Shown piece after piece: positions 1 to 7,929 of a DNA stretch of 43,985 bases (position 1 is the first letter of the stretch; each line of letters begins with the position of its first letter). Both the position numbers and the translations under genes were made by a program. The DNA comes from Fidelibacterota bacterium (lineage in GTDB: Bacteria; Fidelibacterota; Marinisomatia; SCGC-AAA003-L08; GCA-2689995): assembly GCA_002689995.1 (NCBI GenBank), contig NZIV01000075.1:5361-49345 (forward strand), given 5' to 3'. Below the pieces are notes generated by a model. The model saw only the letters and a list, made by a program, of their open reading frames with translations. It did no database searches and was not told the origin of the DNA.

Positions 1-378
1 GAAAATATTGAAGATTATAAAGGTCTTGGATATAAATCACCTTTAATGGCATCAATTATGGTTCTTTTTCTTGTCTCCTTGACTGGTTTACCTCCAACTG
101 CAGGATTTATTGGAAAGGTTTATTTATTTGCTGCACTCATTGAGTCTAACTCATTTTACTGGTTGGCGGTAGTTGGAATTTTAAATAGTGTCGTTTCTTT
201 ATTTTACTACTTCAACATAGCTCGTTCTATGTGGTTAGATGAGCCAAACGATGACTCCAAAATTAGTCCACATTTTGCTATAAGTATTATTATAATTATA
301 TGTAGTATTCCGACAATGTTATTTGGAATTAAATGGGGCATATTACATGATTTTATCTACGAAAATATCCTATTTTAA
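1..378 (+). CDS. nuoN: NADH-quinone oxidoreductase subunit N, C-terminal part (partial at left edge)
   Basis: The reading frame is open from base 1 to the TAA at 376-378, so only about the last 125 residues are present. The peptide has the conserved NuoN/antiporter-like segment 'LTGLPPTAGFIGKVYLF' followed by two hydrophobic helices. NuoN is one of the proton-translocating membrane subunits of complex I and is normally the last gene of the nuo operon, which fits its position here. The next gene starts 6 bp downstream, so the nuo operon probably runs on into the thioesterase and nqr genes. Identity is clear from the motif. The upstream part lies outside the window. Confidence 0.93.
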   Translation, partial: ENIEDYKGLGYKSPLMASIMVLFLVSLTGLPPTAGFIGKVYLFAALIESNSFYWLAVVGILNSVVSLFYYFNIARSMWLDEPNDDSKISPHFAISIIIIICSIPTMLFGIKWGILHDFIYENILF

Positions 379-384
379 ATATTA

Positions 385-849
385 ATGAAAAAGGTTGCTG
401 ATTCACAAGTTATTATGCACGAACTTGTATTACCTAATGATACAAATATTCTTGGTAATATACTAGGTGGGAGAGTAATGCATTATATGGATATTTGTGC
501 TGCAATGTCAGCATATAAACATGCTAGAACTCCGGTTGCAACAGCTTCCGTTGATAATTTAGATTTTTTAGCACCTGCGAAAATGGGGGAAATAATCTGT
601 TTAAAATCTTCAGTTAATTACACGGGTGGTTCTTCAATGGAGGTTGGCGTAAGAATTGAATCAGAGAATGCAATTACTGGTAAAATTAAACATACTGCTT
701 CCGCATATTTAACTTTTGTCTCATTAGACAAAAATAAAGAACCCCAAAAAGTAGAATCCGTAAAACCTAAAACAGATGATGAAATTAGAAGGTTTAATGA
801 AGGTGAACGAAGATATATTCACAGAAAAAAAAGAAGAAATAAATCTTAA
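385..849 (+). CDS. Hotdog-fold acyl-CoA thioesterase (YciA/BACH-like)
   Basis: This 154-aa protein fits a single-hotdog acyl-CoA thioesterase. The N-terminal part reads 'MHELVLPNDTNILGNILGGRVMHYMD', the usual active-site region of the YciA/BACH family, followed by 'ASVDNLDFLAPAKMGEIICL'. The family hydrolyses acyl-CoA to fatty acid and CoA in the cytoplasm. The tail from about residue 125 is highly charged and may be disordered. The gene is squeezed between nuoN (6 bp upstream) and nqrA (its TAA directly touches the nqrA ATG), so it is probably co-transcribed. No clear Shine-Dalgarno is visible. The real substrate cannot be read from the sequence. Confidence 0.88.
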   Translation: MKKVADSQVIMHELVLPNDTNILGNILGGRVMHYMDICAAMSAYKHARTPVATASVDNLDFLAPAKMGEIICLKSSVNYTGGSSMEVGVRIESENAITGKIKHTASAYLTFVSLDKNKEPQKVESVKPKTDDEIRRFNEGERRYIHRKKRRNKS

Positions 850-2205
850 ATGACTAGTTTTAAATTAAAAGAAGGTATAAATATTCCTCTATTAGGGAAA
901 CCTAAGAAAACGATAAAATCAATTGATGTAGAATCTATCTTAAAAATTCACCCAAATACTATTAAGGGTATAAAACCAAAACTATCGGTGAAAGAAGGAG
1001 AACATGTTAAAATTGGTTCTATGTTATTTCATGATAAAGTTTTAGGTGATGTAAATTTTGTTTCACCTGGAGCAGGAGTTGTTCAATCTATTAAGCTAGG
1101 TGAAAGAAGAGTTATTGAAGAAATTTGCATTGATATTTCTGGGAAAAATCAAGAATTTAAAGAGTCAAAAACATATTCAGAATCAGAAATTCTTAATATT
1201 GATAAATTAAGTCTTAAAAAAATATTGAAAGAATCAGGCTGTTGGACATATTTGCGTCAACGACCATTTTCAAAAATTGCAAATCCAGAGCATAATCCAA
1301 AAGCTATTTTCATATCTGGTTATAATACAGCGCCACATGCCTTAGATTATGAATTTATTCTTAATGAGAATAATGATGGGTTGCAAGCTGGAATTAATGC
1401 TTTGAATCAATTAACAGATGGTGATGTTCATATATCCATTAATGGTAATAAGAAAAATTTAATTATTAATAATTTAAATAATGTTAAAGTTCATAATTTT
1501 ACTGGACCGCATCCAACAGGTAATATTGGAATCCAAATTCATCATATTGATCCAATTAATGTTGGAGAAGTGGTATGGTATATAGATCTTCAAGATGTTA
1601 TAGCGATTGGAAAACAGCTTACATCAGGTAAATTTTCAACTGAAAAGTATATTTCTATTTCTGGTGAGGGTATAAAAAAACCTACTTATGCTAAAGTTAA
1701 AAGAGGTATAACTATTCAGTCTGCTTTGAATAATAATTTAAAAGATGGCAAGTTTAGATTTATATCGGGAGATGTTCTCTCAGGAAAAAAAGTCCAAATT
1801 GAAAGCGGACTTGGATATTATCATAATCAAATCTCGGTAATCCCTGAAGGAGGAGAAAGAGAATTTATAGGTTGGTTAAAGCCGGGGAAAAATAAATACA
1901 CTATTTCAAATACATATATATCAAGATTTTTTCCGAAAAAAGAGTGGTCACTAAATACATTGAATAATGGTGATCCTCGTGCGATTGTACCACTTGGTAC
2001 TTGGGAAAGAGTCCTACCAATGGATATTCATCCTAATTATTTAGTTAGAAGTATAATTGCAAAAGATATAGAAGAAATGGAAGATTTAGGTATATATGAA
2101 TGTGATGAGGAAGATTTTGCTTTATGTTCCTTTGTTTGTCAATCTAAATTTCCTGTACATGAAATTATCCGTGATGGTCTGAATTATATCGAGAAAGAAG
2201 GATAA
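850..2205 (+). CDS. nqrA: Na+-translocating NADH:quinone oxidoreductase subunit A
   Basis: This 451-aa protein has the NqrA start region ('LKEGINIPLLGKP') and the family segment 'GPHPTGNIGIQIHHIDPIN'. NqrA is the peripheral subunit of the Na+-pumping NADH:quinone oxidoreductase and carries no cofactor of its own. Length is normal for the family (about 445-450 aa). The start codon follows the thioesterase stop without spacing, which suggests translational coupling. The gene is first in the complete nqrABCDEF order. Confidence 0.96.
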   Translation: MTSFKLKEGINIPLLGKPKKTIKSIDVESILKIHPNTIKGIKPKLSVKEGEHVKIGSMLFHDKVLGDVNFVSPGAGVVQSIKLGERRVIEEICIDISGKNQEFKESKTYSESEILNIDKLSLKKILKESGCWTYLRQRPFSKIANPEHNPKAIFISGYNTAPHALDYEFILNENNDGLQAGINALNQLTDGDVHISINGNKKNLIINNLNNVKVHNFTGPHPTGNIGIQIHHIDPINVGEVVWYIDLQDVIAIGKQLTSGKFSTEKYISISGEGIKKPTYAKVKRGITIQSALNNNLKDGKFRFISGDVLSGKKVQIESGLGYYHNQISVIPEGGEREFIGWLKPGKNKYTISNTYISRFFPKKEWSLNTLNNGDPRAIVPLGTWERVLPMDIHPNYLVRSIIAKDIEEMEDLGIYECDEEDFALCSFVCQSKFPVHEIIRDGLNYIEKEG

Positions 2206-2210
2206 AAGAG

Positions 2211-3395
2211 ATGTTAAGAAAAAAACTTGATAATATAAAGCCGTTATTTGATAAAAATGGAAAGTTTGAAAAATTATACCCATTATATGAAGCATTAGAT
2301 ACTTTTCTATATACACCCGATTCAGTAACAAATGACGGTCCTCACATTCGTGATGCGATTGATTTAAAAAGGTCCATGATATTTGTAGTGATTGCAATGA
2401 TACCAGCAATTTTATTTGGTATTTTTAATGTCGGTTATCAACAGGATTCATCTAGGACAATTATTGAAAATTTCATAAGTGGTTCAATTCTTGTTTTACC
2501 TATAATTGCTGTATCATATACAGTCGGTGGCTTGTGTGAAGTATTATTTGCAATAATTAGAAGGCATGAGGTAAACGAAGGATTTTTAGTTACTGGTATG
2601 CTTATTGCCGTGACAATGCCTCCTGCGATACCTTTATGGATGGTAGCATTTGCCACTATATTTGGTGTAGTAATAGGTAAAGAAATATTTGGTGGAACAG
2701 GTTATAATATTTTCAATCCTGCTTTAGTTGCAAGGGCTTTCATATATTTTGCTTACCCAACAAAAATATCAGGAGATACAGTTTGGACAGTTGATAATAA
2801 TTACTTATGGACTGATATGTTTTTCAAAGGCGTTGATGGAGTTTCAGCCGCTACACCTTTATTAGTAGCATCTTCAAAGCAAGGAGGTTCAGCTTTAGAA
2901 TTATTAAGTCAATCTAAATACAATTTAGAAAATATGTTTTTAGGATTTATTCCAGGATCTATAGCTGAGACTTCTACTTTAGCTTGCCTATTAGGAGCAA
3001 TATTTCTTTTAGTTACTCGTATAGCTAATTGGAGGATTATGTTGAGTGTTGTATTAGGTATGGTATTTACATCTTTAATCACCAATCAAATTGCTATTTA
3101 TAGTTCAAACCCTATGTTATACTTACCTCCACATTATCATTTTGTAATGGGTGGATTTGCTTTTGGGTTAGTCTTTATGGCAACAGAGCCAGTTACATCG
3201 ACACACACAAATAAAGGTAGGTATTATTATGGATTTCTTATTGGATTTTTAACTGTTATAATCAGAGCTATAAATCCTGCTTATCCCGAGGGAATAATGC
3301 TTGCAATATTATTTGCGAATGCATTTGCACCACTAATCGATTATTTCGTAATACAAAAAAATATAAAACAAAGGAGGAGTAGAGTTGCACTCTGA
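2211..3395 (+). CDS. nqrB: Na+-NQR subunit B (covalent FMN membrane subunit)
   Basis: This 394-aa polytopic membrane protein matches NqrB, with 'GKEIFGGTGYNIFNPALVARAF' as a family signature. The covalent FMN site is read at S212-A213-A214-T215 within 'DGVSAATPLL'. The acceptor threonine is kept, but the usual SGAT glycine is replaced by alanine. About ten hydrophobic segments are visible. It starts 5 bp after nqrA with a GAAGGA-type ribosome site. It ends in TGA, which overlaps the beginning of nqrC by 11 bp. ApbE, encoded downstream, would attach the flavin. Confidence 0.96.
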   Translation: MLRKKLDNIKPLFDKNGKFEKLYPLYEALDTFLYTPDSVTNDGPHIRDAIDLKRSMIFVVIAMIPAILFGIFNVGYQQDSSRTIIENFISGSILVLPIIAVSYTVGGLCEVLFAIIRRHEVNEGFLVTGMLIAVTMPPAIPLWMVAFATIFGVVIGKEIFGGTGYNIFNPALVARAFIYFAYPTKISGDTVWTVDNNYLWTDMFFKGVDGVSAATPLLVASSKQGGSALELLSQSKYNLENMFLGFIPGSIAETSTLACLLGAIFLLVTRIANWRIMLSVVLGMVFTSLITNQIAIYSSNPMLYLPPHYHFVMGGFAFGLVFMATEPVTSTHTNKGRYYYGFLIGFLTVIIRAINPAYPEGIMLAILFANAFAPLIDYFVIQKNIKQRRSRVAL

Positions 3396-4161
3396 TTTTC
3401 AAACTTTTAAATTTGTTTTAATTGTAGCAATTTTTTCAGCATTAGTATTATCTTTAACATCAACTTCTTTAAAAGATAAACAAAATATTAATGTAGAAGT
3501 CGATAGAAAGAAAAATGTTTTGAAGTGTGCAGGATTAGACGTAGATAAATTGACATCTGAAGAAATAATAAAAAAATATACAGAATTTATTAATGAAAAA
3601 GTAATTACTGCTGAAGGAGAATTGACGGAAATTCCTTATGATAATTTAATGATTGATGAAAATAAATCTACCGGTCAGATTACATATTATAATAGTAAAG
3701 AATACAATCCTGAAAAAAATGATAATAAAAAATATTTACCAATATTTGAATATGTGTTAAATGAAAATATAAATGCGTATATTCTACCAATATCAGGTAA
3801 AGGATTGTGGTCAACTTTATATGGTTATTTTGCATTATCTGAAGACTTAAATACAGTTCAGGGTATCACTTTTTATAAACATAAAGAAACTCCTGGTTTG
3901 GGTGGAGAAATTGAAAAAAATTGGTTTCAAAATCAATTTAAAGATAAAAAAATATTTAATGAAAGTAATGAATTAGTTTCAATTAAAGTTGTTAAAGGTA
4001 TTGCTCAGGGTAAATTTTTAAAACATGAAGTAGATGGAATGAGTGGTGCAACAATTACAGGTAATGGTGTTACTACATTTTTAAAATCTGATTTGGAAAG
4101 GTACTTACCATTTATAAAAAAACATGATGCTGTTGTTGATATAAAGGAGATTAAAGTATGA
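3385..4161 (+). CDS. nqrC: Na+-NQR subunit C (covalent FMN subunit)
   Basis: This 258-aa protein has one N-terminal membrane helix (about residues 8-28) and a periplasmic FMN-binding domain. The flavin site is S220-G221-A222-T223 in 'DGMSGATITG', with T223 the expected FMN acceptor. The family segment 'KHKETPGLGGEI' is also present. The TTG start at 3385 is supported by a strong AAGGAGGAG ribosome site at 3371-3379 and by overlap with the nqrB end. It ends in TGA, overlapping the nqrD start by 4 bp, as expected for coupled subunits. Confidence 0.95.
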   Translation: MHSDFQTFKFVLIVAIFSALVLSLTSTSLKDKQNINVEVDRKKNVLKCAGLDVDKLTSEEIIKKYTEFINEKVITAEGELTEIPYDNLMIDENKSTGQITYYNSKEYNPEKNDNKKYLPIFEYVLNENINAYILPISGKGLWSTLYGYFALSEDLNTVQGITFYKHKETPGLGGEIEKNWFQNQFKDKKIFNESNELVSIKVVKGIAQGKFLKHEVDGMSGATITGNGVTTFLKSDLERYLPFIKKHDAVVDIKEIKV

Positions 4162-4766
4162 ATAAAAATATTTTCTCAGATCCACTAGTCAATAATAATC
4201 CAATAACTAAGCAGATTTTAGGTATATGTTCCGCATTGGCAGTAACAGTAAAAGTTGAAACTGCTTTAGTTATGTCTATAGCTTTAACTTTTGTATTAGC
4301 AAGTTCAAATGTAATCATATCAGTTTTAAGAACATTGATTCCATCAAAAGTTAGAATAATAGTACAATTAACAGTTATTGCATCATTAGTTGTACTCATT
4401 GATGAAGTCTTAAAAGCATATATGTATGATATTAGTAAACAACTATCAGTTTTTGTTGGATTAATAATTACTAACTGCATTGTTATGGGAAGAGCGGAGG
4501 CGTTTGCAATGCAAAGTAATCCAATTGATTCATTTAAAGATGGTGTTGGCAATGCTTTTGGTTATAGTCTAATTTTAATTTTAGTTGCAATATTTAGAGA
4601 AACATTAGGAAGTGGCAGTTTACTAGGGTTTAGTATTTTTCCAGAAAATTTCTACTCCTCTGGGTATGTTAATAATGGATTAATGTTATTAGCACCTGGT
4701 GCATTTATTATGTTAGGAATAATAGCATGGATACAGAAGACTTTGACAAACGATTTAGGTGAATAA
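4158..4766 (+). CDS. nqrD: Na+-NQR subunit D
   Basis: This 202-aa membrane protein belongs to the NqrD/RnfE family. It has about six hydrophobic helices and the two conserved intramembrane cysteines, C24 in 'LGICSALAVT' and C107 in 'TNCIVMGRAEAFA'. In characterised NQR these pair with two NqrE cysteines to hold an iron centre between the inverted subunits. It overlaps nqrC by 4 bp. Its TAA is directly followed by the nqrE ATG. Confidence 0.96.
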   Translation: MNKNIFSDPLVNNNPITKQILGICSALAVTVKVETALVMSIALTFVLASSNVIISVLRTLIPSKVRIIVQLTVIASLVVLIDEVLKAYMYDISKQLSVFVGLIITNCIVMGRAEAFAMQSNPIDSFKDGVGNAFGYSLILILVAIFRETLGSGSLLGFSIFPENFYSSGYVNNGLMLLAPGAFIMLGIIAWIQKTLTNDLGE

Positions 4767-5393
4767 ATGGAAATTTTAGAGCATTATTTAAGTTTATCAA
4801 TTAAAGCAATTTTTGTTGAAAATATACTACTTGCATATTTTTTAGGTATGTGTACATATTTAGCTGTTTCAAAAAAAGTTGAAACGGCAATTGGATTGAG
4901 TTTTGCGGTAATATTTATAAGTGGAATAACCGTACCAGCAAATTGGTATATTAAAAATTATTTATTAGATTCAGGAGCTCTATCATGGACAAATATAAAT
5001 GGTATTGACAAAATAAATTTAGATTTTTTAACTTATATTACTTTTATTGCAACTATTGCTGCAATGGTACAGCTTGTTGAAATGATTTTAGATAAATTTA
5101 GTCCAAAGTTATACAATGAATTAGGGATATTTTTACCCTTAATTGCTGTTAATTGCGCTATATTGGGTTCATCTCTTTTTATGGGTGAAAGAGGTTATAC
5201 TCTTAGTGAATCATTCGTTTTTGGAATAAGTTCAGGAATAGGTTGGGGAGTTGCAATAATTTCAATGGCAGCTATTAGATTTAGATTAAAATATTCTAAT
5301 GTTCCTCAAGGTTTAAGGGGAATTGGAATCACTATGATCTTAACGGGGTTAATATCAATGGCTTACCTTTCTTTATCAGGTATAAATTTATAA
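4767..5393 (+). CDS. nqrE: Na+-NQR subunit E
   Basis: This 208-aa six-helix membrane protein is the partner and inverted homologue of NqrD. The matching cysteines are C29 in 'LGMCTYLAVS' and C130 in 'LIAVNCAILG'. With those of NqrD they make the iron site that NqrM is needed to build. Length and order are normal for the family. It starts directly after the nqrD stop. Confidence 0.96.
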   Translation: MEILEHYLSLSIKAIFVENILLAYFLGMCTYLAVSKKVETAIGLSFAVIFISGITVPANWYIKNYLLDSGALSWTNINGIDKINLDFLTYITFIATIAAMVQLVEMILDKFSPKLYNELGIFLPLIAVNCAILGSSLFMGERGYTLSESFVFGISSGIGWGVAIISMAAIRFRLKYSNVPQGLRGIGITMILTGLISMAYLSLSGINL

Positions 5394-5402
5394 GGATTAA
5401 AT

Positions 5403-6635
5403 GTGTATTTACCATTAATAAGCGCAGTATCTATATTTGTAATAATTACATTAATATTAGTAACAATATTAACTATTGCAGAAAAGAAATTAGTACCGCA
5501 AGGTGACGTTGATATCATTATAAATGATGATCTTGATAAAAAAATAAAAGTTAAACCTGGTAATACATTATTGTCTGCATTGTCATCAAATTCAATATTT
5601 ATTCCATCTGCTTGTGGAGGAGGAGGTACATGTGCTATGTGTAAATGCCAAATTATTGAAGGTGGTGGACAGATTTTAGCAACTGAAAAAACTCATATAT
5701 CACCATCTCAAGCAAAAGAAAATTGGAGATTAGGTTGTCAAGTAAAAATTAAAGAAGACATGAAAATTAGAATTCCTGATGAAATTTTTAGTATAAAAAA
5801 ATGGAATTGTAAGGTTAAATCTAATAATAGTGTTGCTACCTTTATAAAAGAATTAGTGCTAGAATTACCACCAGGTGAGACTATTAATTTTGATTCAGGT
5901 GGATATATACAGATTGATATACCCAAATATAAAAATAGTTATTCAGAATTTGATATTGAAGAACAATATCGTGGAGATTGGGATAAATTTAAAATGTGGG
6001 ATTTAGTTGCTAGTAATGATGAAGATGGTGTTTTTCGTGCTTACTCTATGGCTAATCATCCTGCAGAAGGTAATATGATAATGTTAAATGTAAGAATAGC
6101 TCATCCTCCACCACGAAATTGGGATGCTCCTCCAGGCGTAGCATCATCATATATTTACAATCTTAAACCTGGTGATAATGCAATAATATCGGGTCCTTAT
6201 GGTGATTTCTTTATTAAAGATACAGATAGAGAGATGATTTATATTGGTGGTGGTGCAGGTATGGCTCCAATGAGATCTCATATTTTTCATTTATTTCATA
6301 CATTAAAAACTGGAAGAAAAGTTTCATATTGGTATGGCGCAAGGTCAAAAAGAGAAATGTTTTATGATGATGAATTTAAAGCAATTGAAGAAAAATTCCC
6401 AAACTTCTCATATCATGTAGCACTTTCAGATCCATTGCCAGAAGATAATTGGAATAGTTATAAAGGTTTTATACATCAGGTTTTGCATGATAGTTATTTA
6501 GATAAACATGAAGATCCAACTGAAATTGAATATTACATATGTGGTCCTCCAATGATGTTGGATGCATGTAATAATATGTTATTTAGTCTTGGGGTAGAAC
6601 AAGATATGATTGACTATGATGATTTTGGAGGCTAA
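5403..6635 (+). CDS. nqrF: Na+-NQR subunit F (2Fe-2S / FAD NADH dehydrogenase)
   Basis: This 410-aa protein has an N-terminal anchor helix (about residues 4-27), a ferredoxin domain with the 2Fe-2S ligands C71, C77, C80 and C112, an FAD domain ('FRAYSMAN'), and an NADH domain ('[11 protein letters not shown]', 'YICGPPMM'). It is the NADH-oxidising entry subunit of the pump. The GTG start at 5403 is chosen because the overlapping ATG at 5401 leads to an early stop in another frame, and because an AAGGA ribosome site precedes it. The last codons contain a GGAGG (6627-6631) that appears to serve the next gene. Confidence 0.97.
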   Translation: MYLPLISAVSIFVIITLILVTILTIAEKKLVPQGDVDIIINDDLDKKIKVKPGNTLLSALSSNSIFIPSACGGGGTCAMCKCQIIEGGGQILATEKTHISPSQAKENWRLGCQVKIKEDMKIRIPDEIFSIKKWNCKVKSNNSVATFIKELVLELPPGETINFDSGGYIQIDIPKYKNSYSEFDIEEQYRGDWDKFKMWDLVASNDEDGVFRAYSMANHPAEGNMIMLNVRIAHPPPRNWDAPPGVASSYIYNLKPGDNAIISGPYGDFFIKDTDREMIYIGGGAGMAPMRSHIFHLFHTLKTGRKVSYWYGARSKREMFYDDEFKAIEEKFPNFSYHVALSDPLPEDNWNSYKGFIHQVLHDSYLDKHEDPTEIEYYICGPPMMLDACNNMLFSLGVEQDMIDYDDFGG

Positions 6636-6638
6636 AAT

Positions 6639-7670
6639 ATCAAAATAATTAAAGGTAATAAAAAAGATCAATTTATTAAATTGATCTTTTTTATTTTGAT
6701 TTCATTATGTTCATGTTCTAAAAATTATTTAATCAATATTAAAGGCTATACTATGGGAACAACTTATAGTATTAAAATTGCTGATAAAATTGATAGAAAG
6801 AAAATTAAAGATTTAAACTTAAAAATAGATTCTTTATTAATAAATATAAATAATTTATTTTCAACATATATACCTAATAGTGAAATATCTAAATTTAATA
6901 AATCTATAAATAGTTTTAAAATGACTGATGAGTTTTCAAATTTATATAAATTAAGCGAAGAAATTTATCAAAATACAAATGGTGCATATGACCCAACTAT
7001 TCATCCACTGGTAAAATTATGGGGATTTGGTAGTGAAGGTAGAATTGACTCTCTTCCTAATGATTTAAATATAAAAAATATTAAATCTTCAATTGGTCTA
7101 AATAAAATATCTATTAATAAAAATAATTTATTGAAATCAAATCCTCATATAGAATTAGATTTTAGTGCTATTGCTAAAGGATATGGTGTGGACGCTGTTA
7201 GTCAGTTTTTAATAAATAATAGAATTATTAATTTTATGGTTGAAATCGGAGGTGAGATTTATTGTAATGGCACAAAGTATGAAGAACATTGGCAAATTGG
7301 TCTACAAAATCCGTTTTCTAATTCTAATAATGATGATGTTCTAAAAATTATTAATTTAAAAAACAATGCGATGGCTACGAGTGGTAATTATAGAAATTAT
7401 TTTGAGTTTAATGGAGAAAAATATTCTCATACTATTAATCCAGATACTGGCTATCCTGTTAATCATAATGTTGTAAGTGTTACTATTATTTCTGATAATT
7501 GTGCAATTGCAGATGGATATGCTACAGCTATGATGGTTTTAGGTCAAAACGATGGATTAAGAATAATTGAGGAGAGAGAGAATTTAGAGGCAATTTTTGT
7601 TGTTGGTAGCTCAGATCAATATCAGATAATTCAATCAACAGGAATTAAAAAATTTACGGGTGATTTGTAG
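6639..7670 (+). CDS. apbE: FAD:protein FMN transferase (ApbE), lipoprotein; probable ATC start
   Basis: ApbE attaches FMN to the threonines of NqrB and NqrC. The protein has 'GYTMGTTYSIKI', 'AIAKGYGVDAVS' and 'HTINPDTGYP', all typical of ApbE. The frame has no ATG upstream of the mature protein. TTG at 6681 would give a signal peptide with no positive residues and lies inside a hairpin. ATC at 6639 sits 7 nt after a perfect GGAGG (6627-6631). It adds a lysine-rich N-region that makes a normal lipoprotein signal ending in 'LISLCSC'. I therefore infer initiation at ATC, giving 343 aa, with TTG 6681 (329 aa) as the alternative. The gene is only 3 bp from nqrF. Its end overlaps nqrM on the other strand. 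Confidence 0.85.
   Translation: MKIIKGNKKDQFIKLIFFILISLCSCSKNYLINIKGYTMGTTYSIKIADKIDRKKIKDLNLKIDSLLININNLFSTYIPNSEISKFNKSINSFKMTDEFSNLYKLSEEIYQNTNGAYDPTIHPLVKLWGFGSEGRIDSLPNDLNIKNIKSSIGLNKISINKNNLLKSNPHIELDFSAIAKGYGVDAVSQFLINNRIINFMVEIGGEIYCNGTKYEEHWQIGLQNPFSNSNNDDVLKIINLKNNAMATSGNYRNYFEFNGEKYSHTINPDTGYPVNHNVVSVTIISDNCAIADGYATAMMVLGQNDGLRIIEERENLEAIFVVGSSDQYQIIQSTGIKKFTGDL
6660..6692 (+). terminator. Terminator-like hairpin inside the start of apbE
   Basis: A perfect 15-bp inverted repeat has arms at 6660-6674 and 6678-6692 around a 3-nt loop (ATT). It consists of A6-GATCAATTT and AAATTGATC-T6. The form is that of an intrinsic terminator after nqrF, although the stem is AT-rich. It lies within the apbE signal-peptide codons if apbE starts at 6639. 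It could reduce apbE expression relative to nqrA-F. Terminator strength is inferred, not shown. Confidence 0.6.
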
Positions 7671-7836
7671 GATTAACTTTTATCTTACATAATTTTTGTT
7701 GAATCGCGCTACAGGTACAATCAAGGCTTTCGCCACCACATGAACCTTTAAGTTCTTTATTACTAAAAATTACACCAATTGCCATTGCAATTAATGCAGT
7801 ACCTAGTAAAATAAATGTTAATAAAATAGTCATCAT
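7654..7836 (-). CDS. nqrM: Na+-NQR maturation protein NqrM
   Basis: This 60-aa protein has one N-terminal helix (about residues 3-24) and a short cytoplasmic tail with 'GSCGGESLDCTCSAIQQKLC'. The cysteines C33, C40, C42 and C50 match the NqrM (DUF539) pattern. NqrM is needed to assemble NQR and is thought to deliver iron to the NqrD/NqrE site. It usually lies directly downstream of apbE on the same strand. Here it is on the opposite strand and overlaps the apbE 3' end by 17 bp. ATG at 7836 or 7833 are both possible starts. Confidence 0.9.
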   Translation of the reverse strand: MMTILLTFILLGTALIAMAIGVIFSNKELKGSCGGESLDCTCSAIQQKLCKIKVNPTNHP

Positions 7837-7929
7837 ATTTATCTATAAATTTAATGATTTTTACTTATATTAAGTGCTAATGAAATTTAAGATTTTTTCT
7901 AAAATAATAACGACATAAGGAATCTAATA

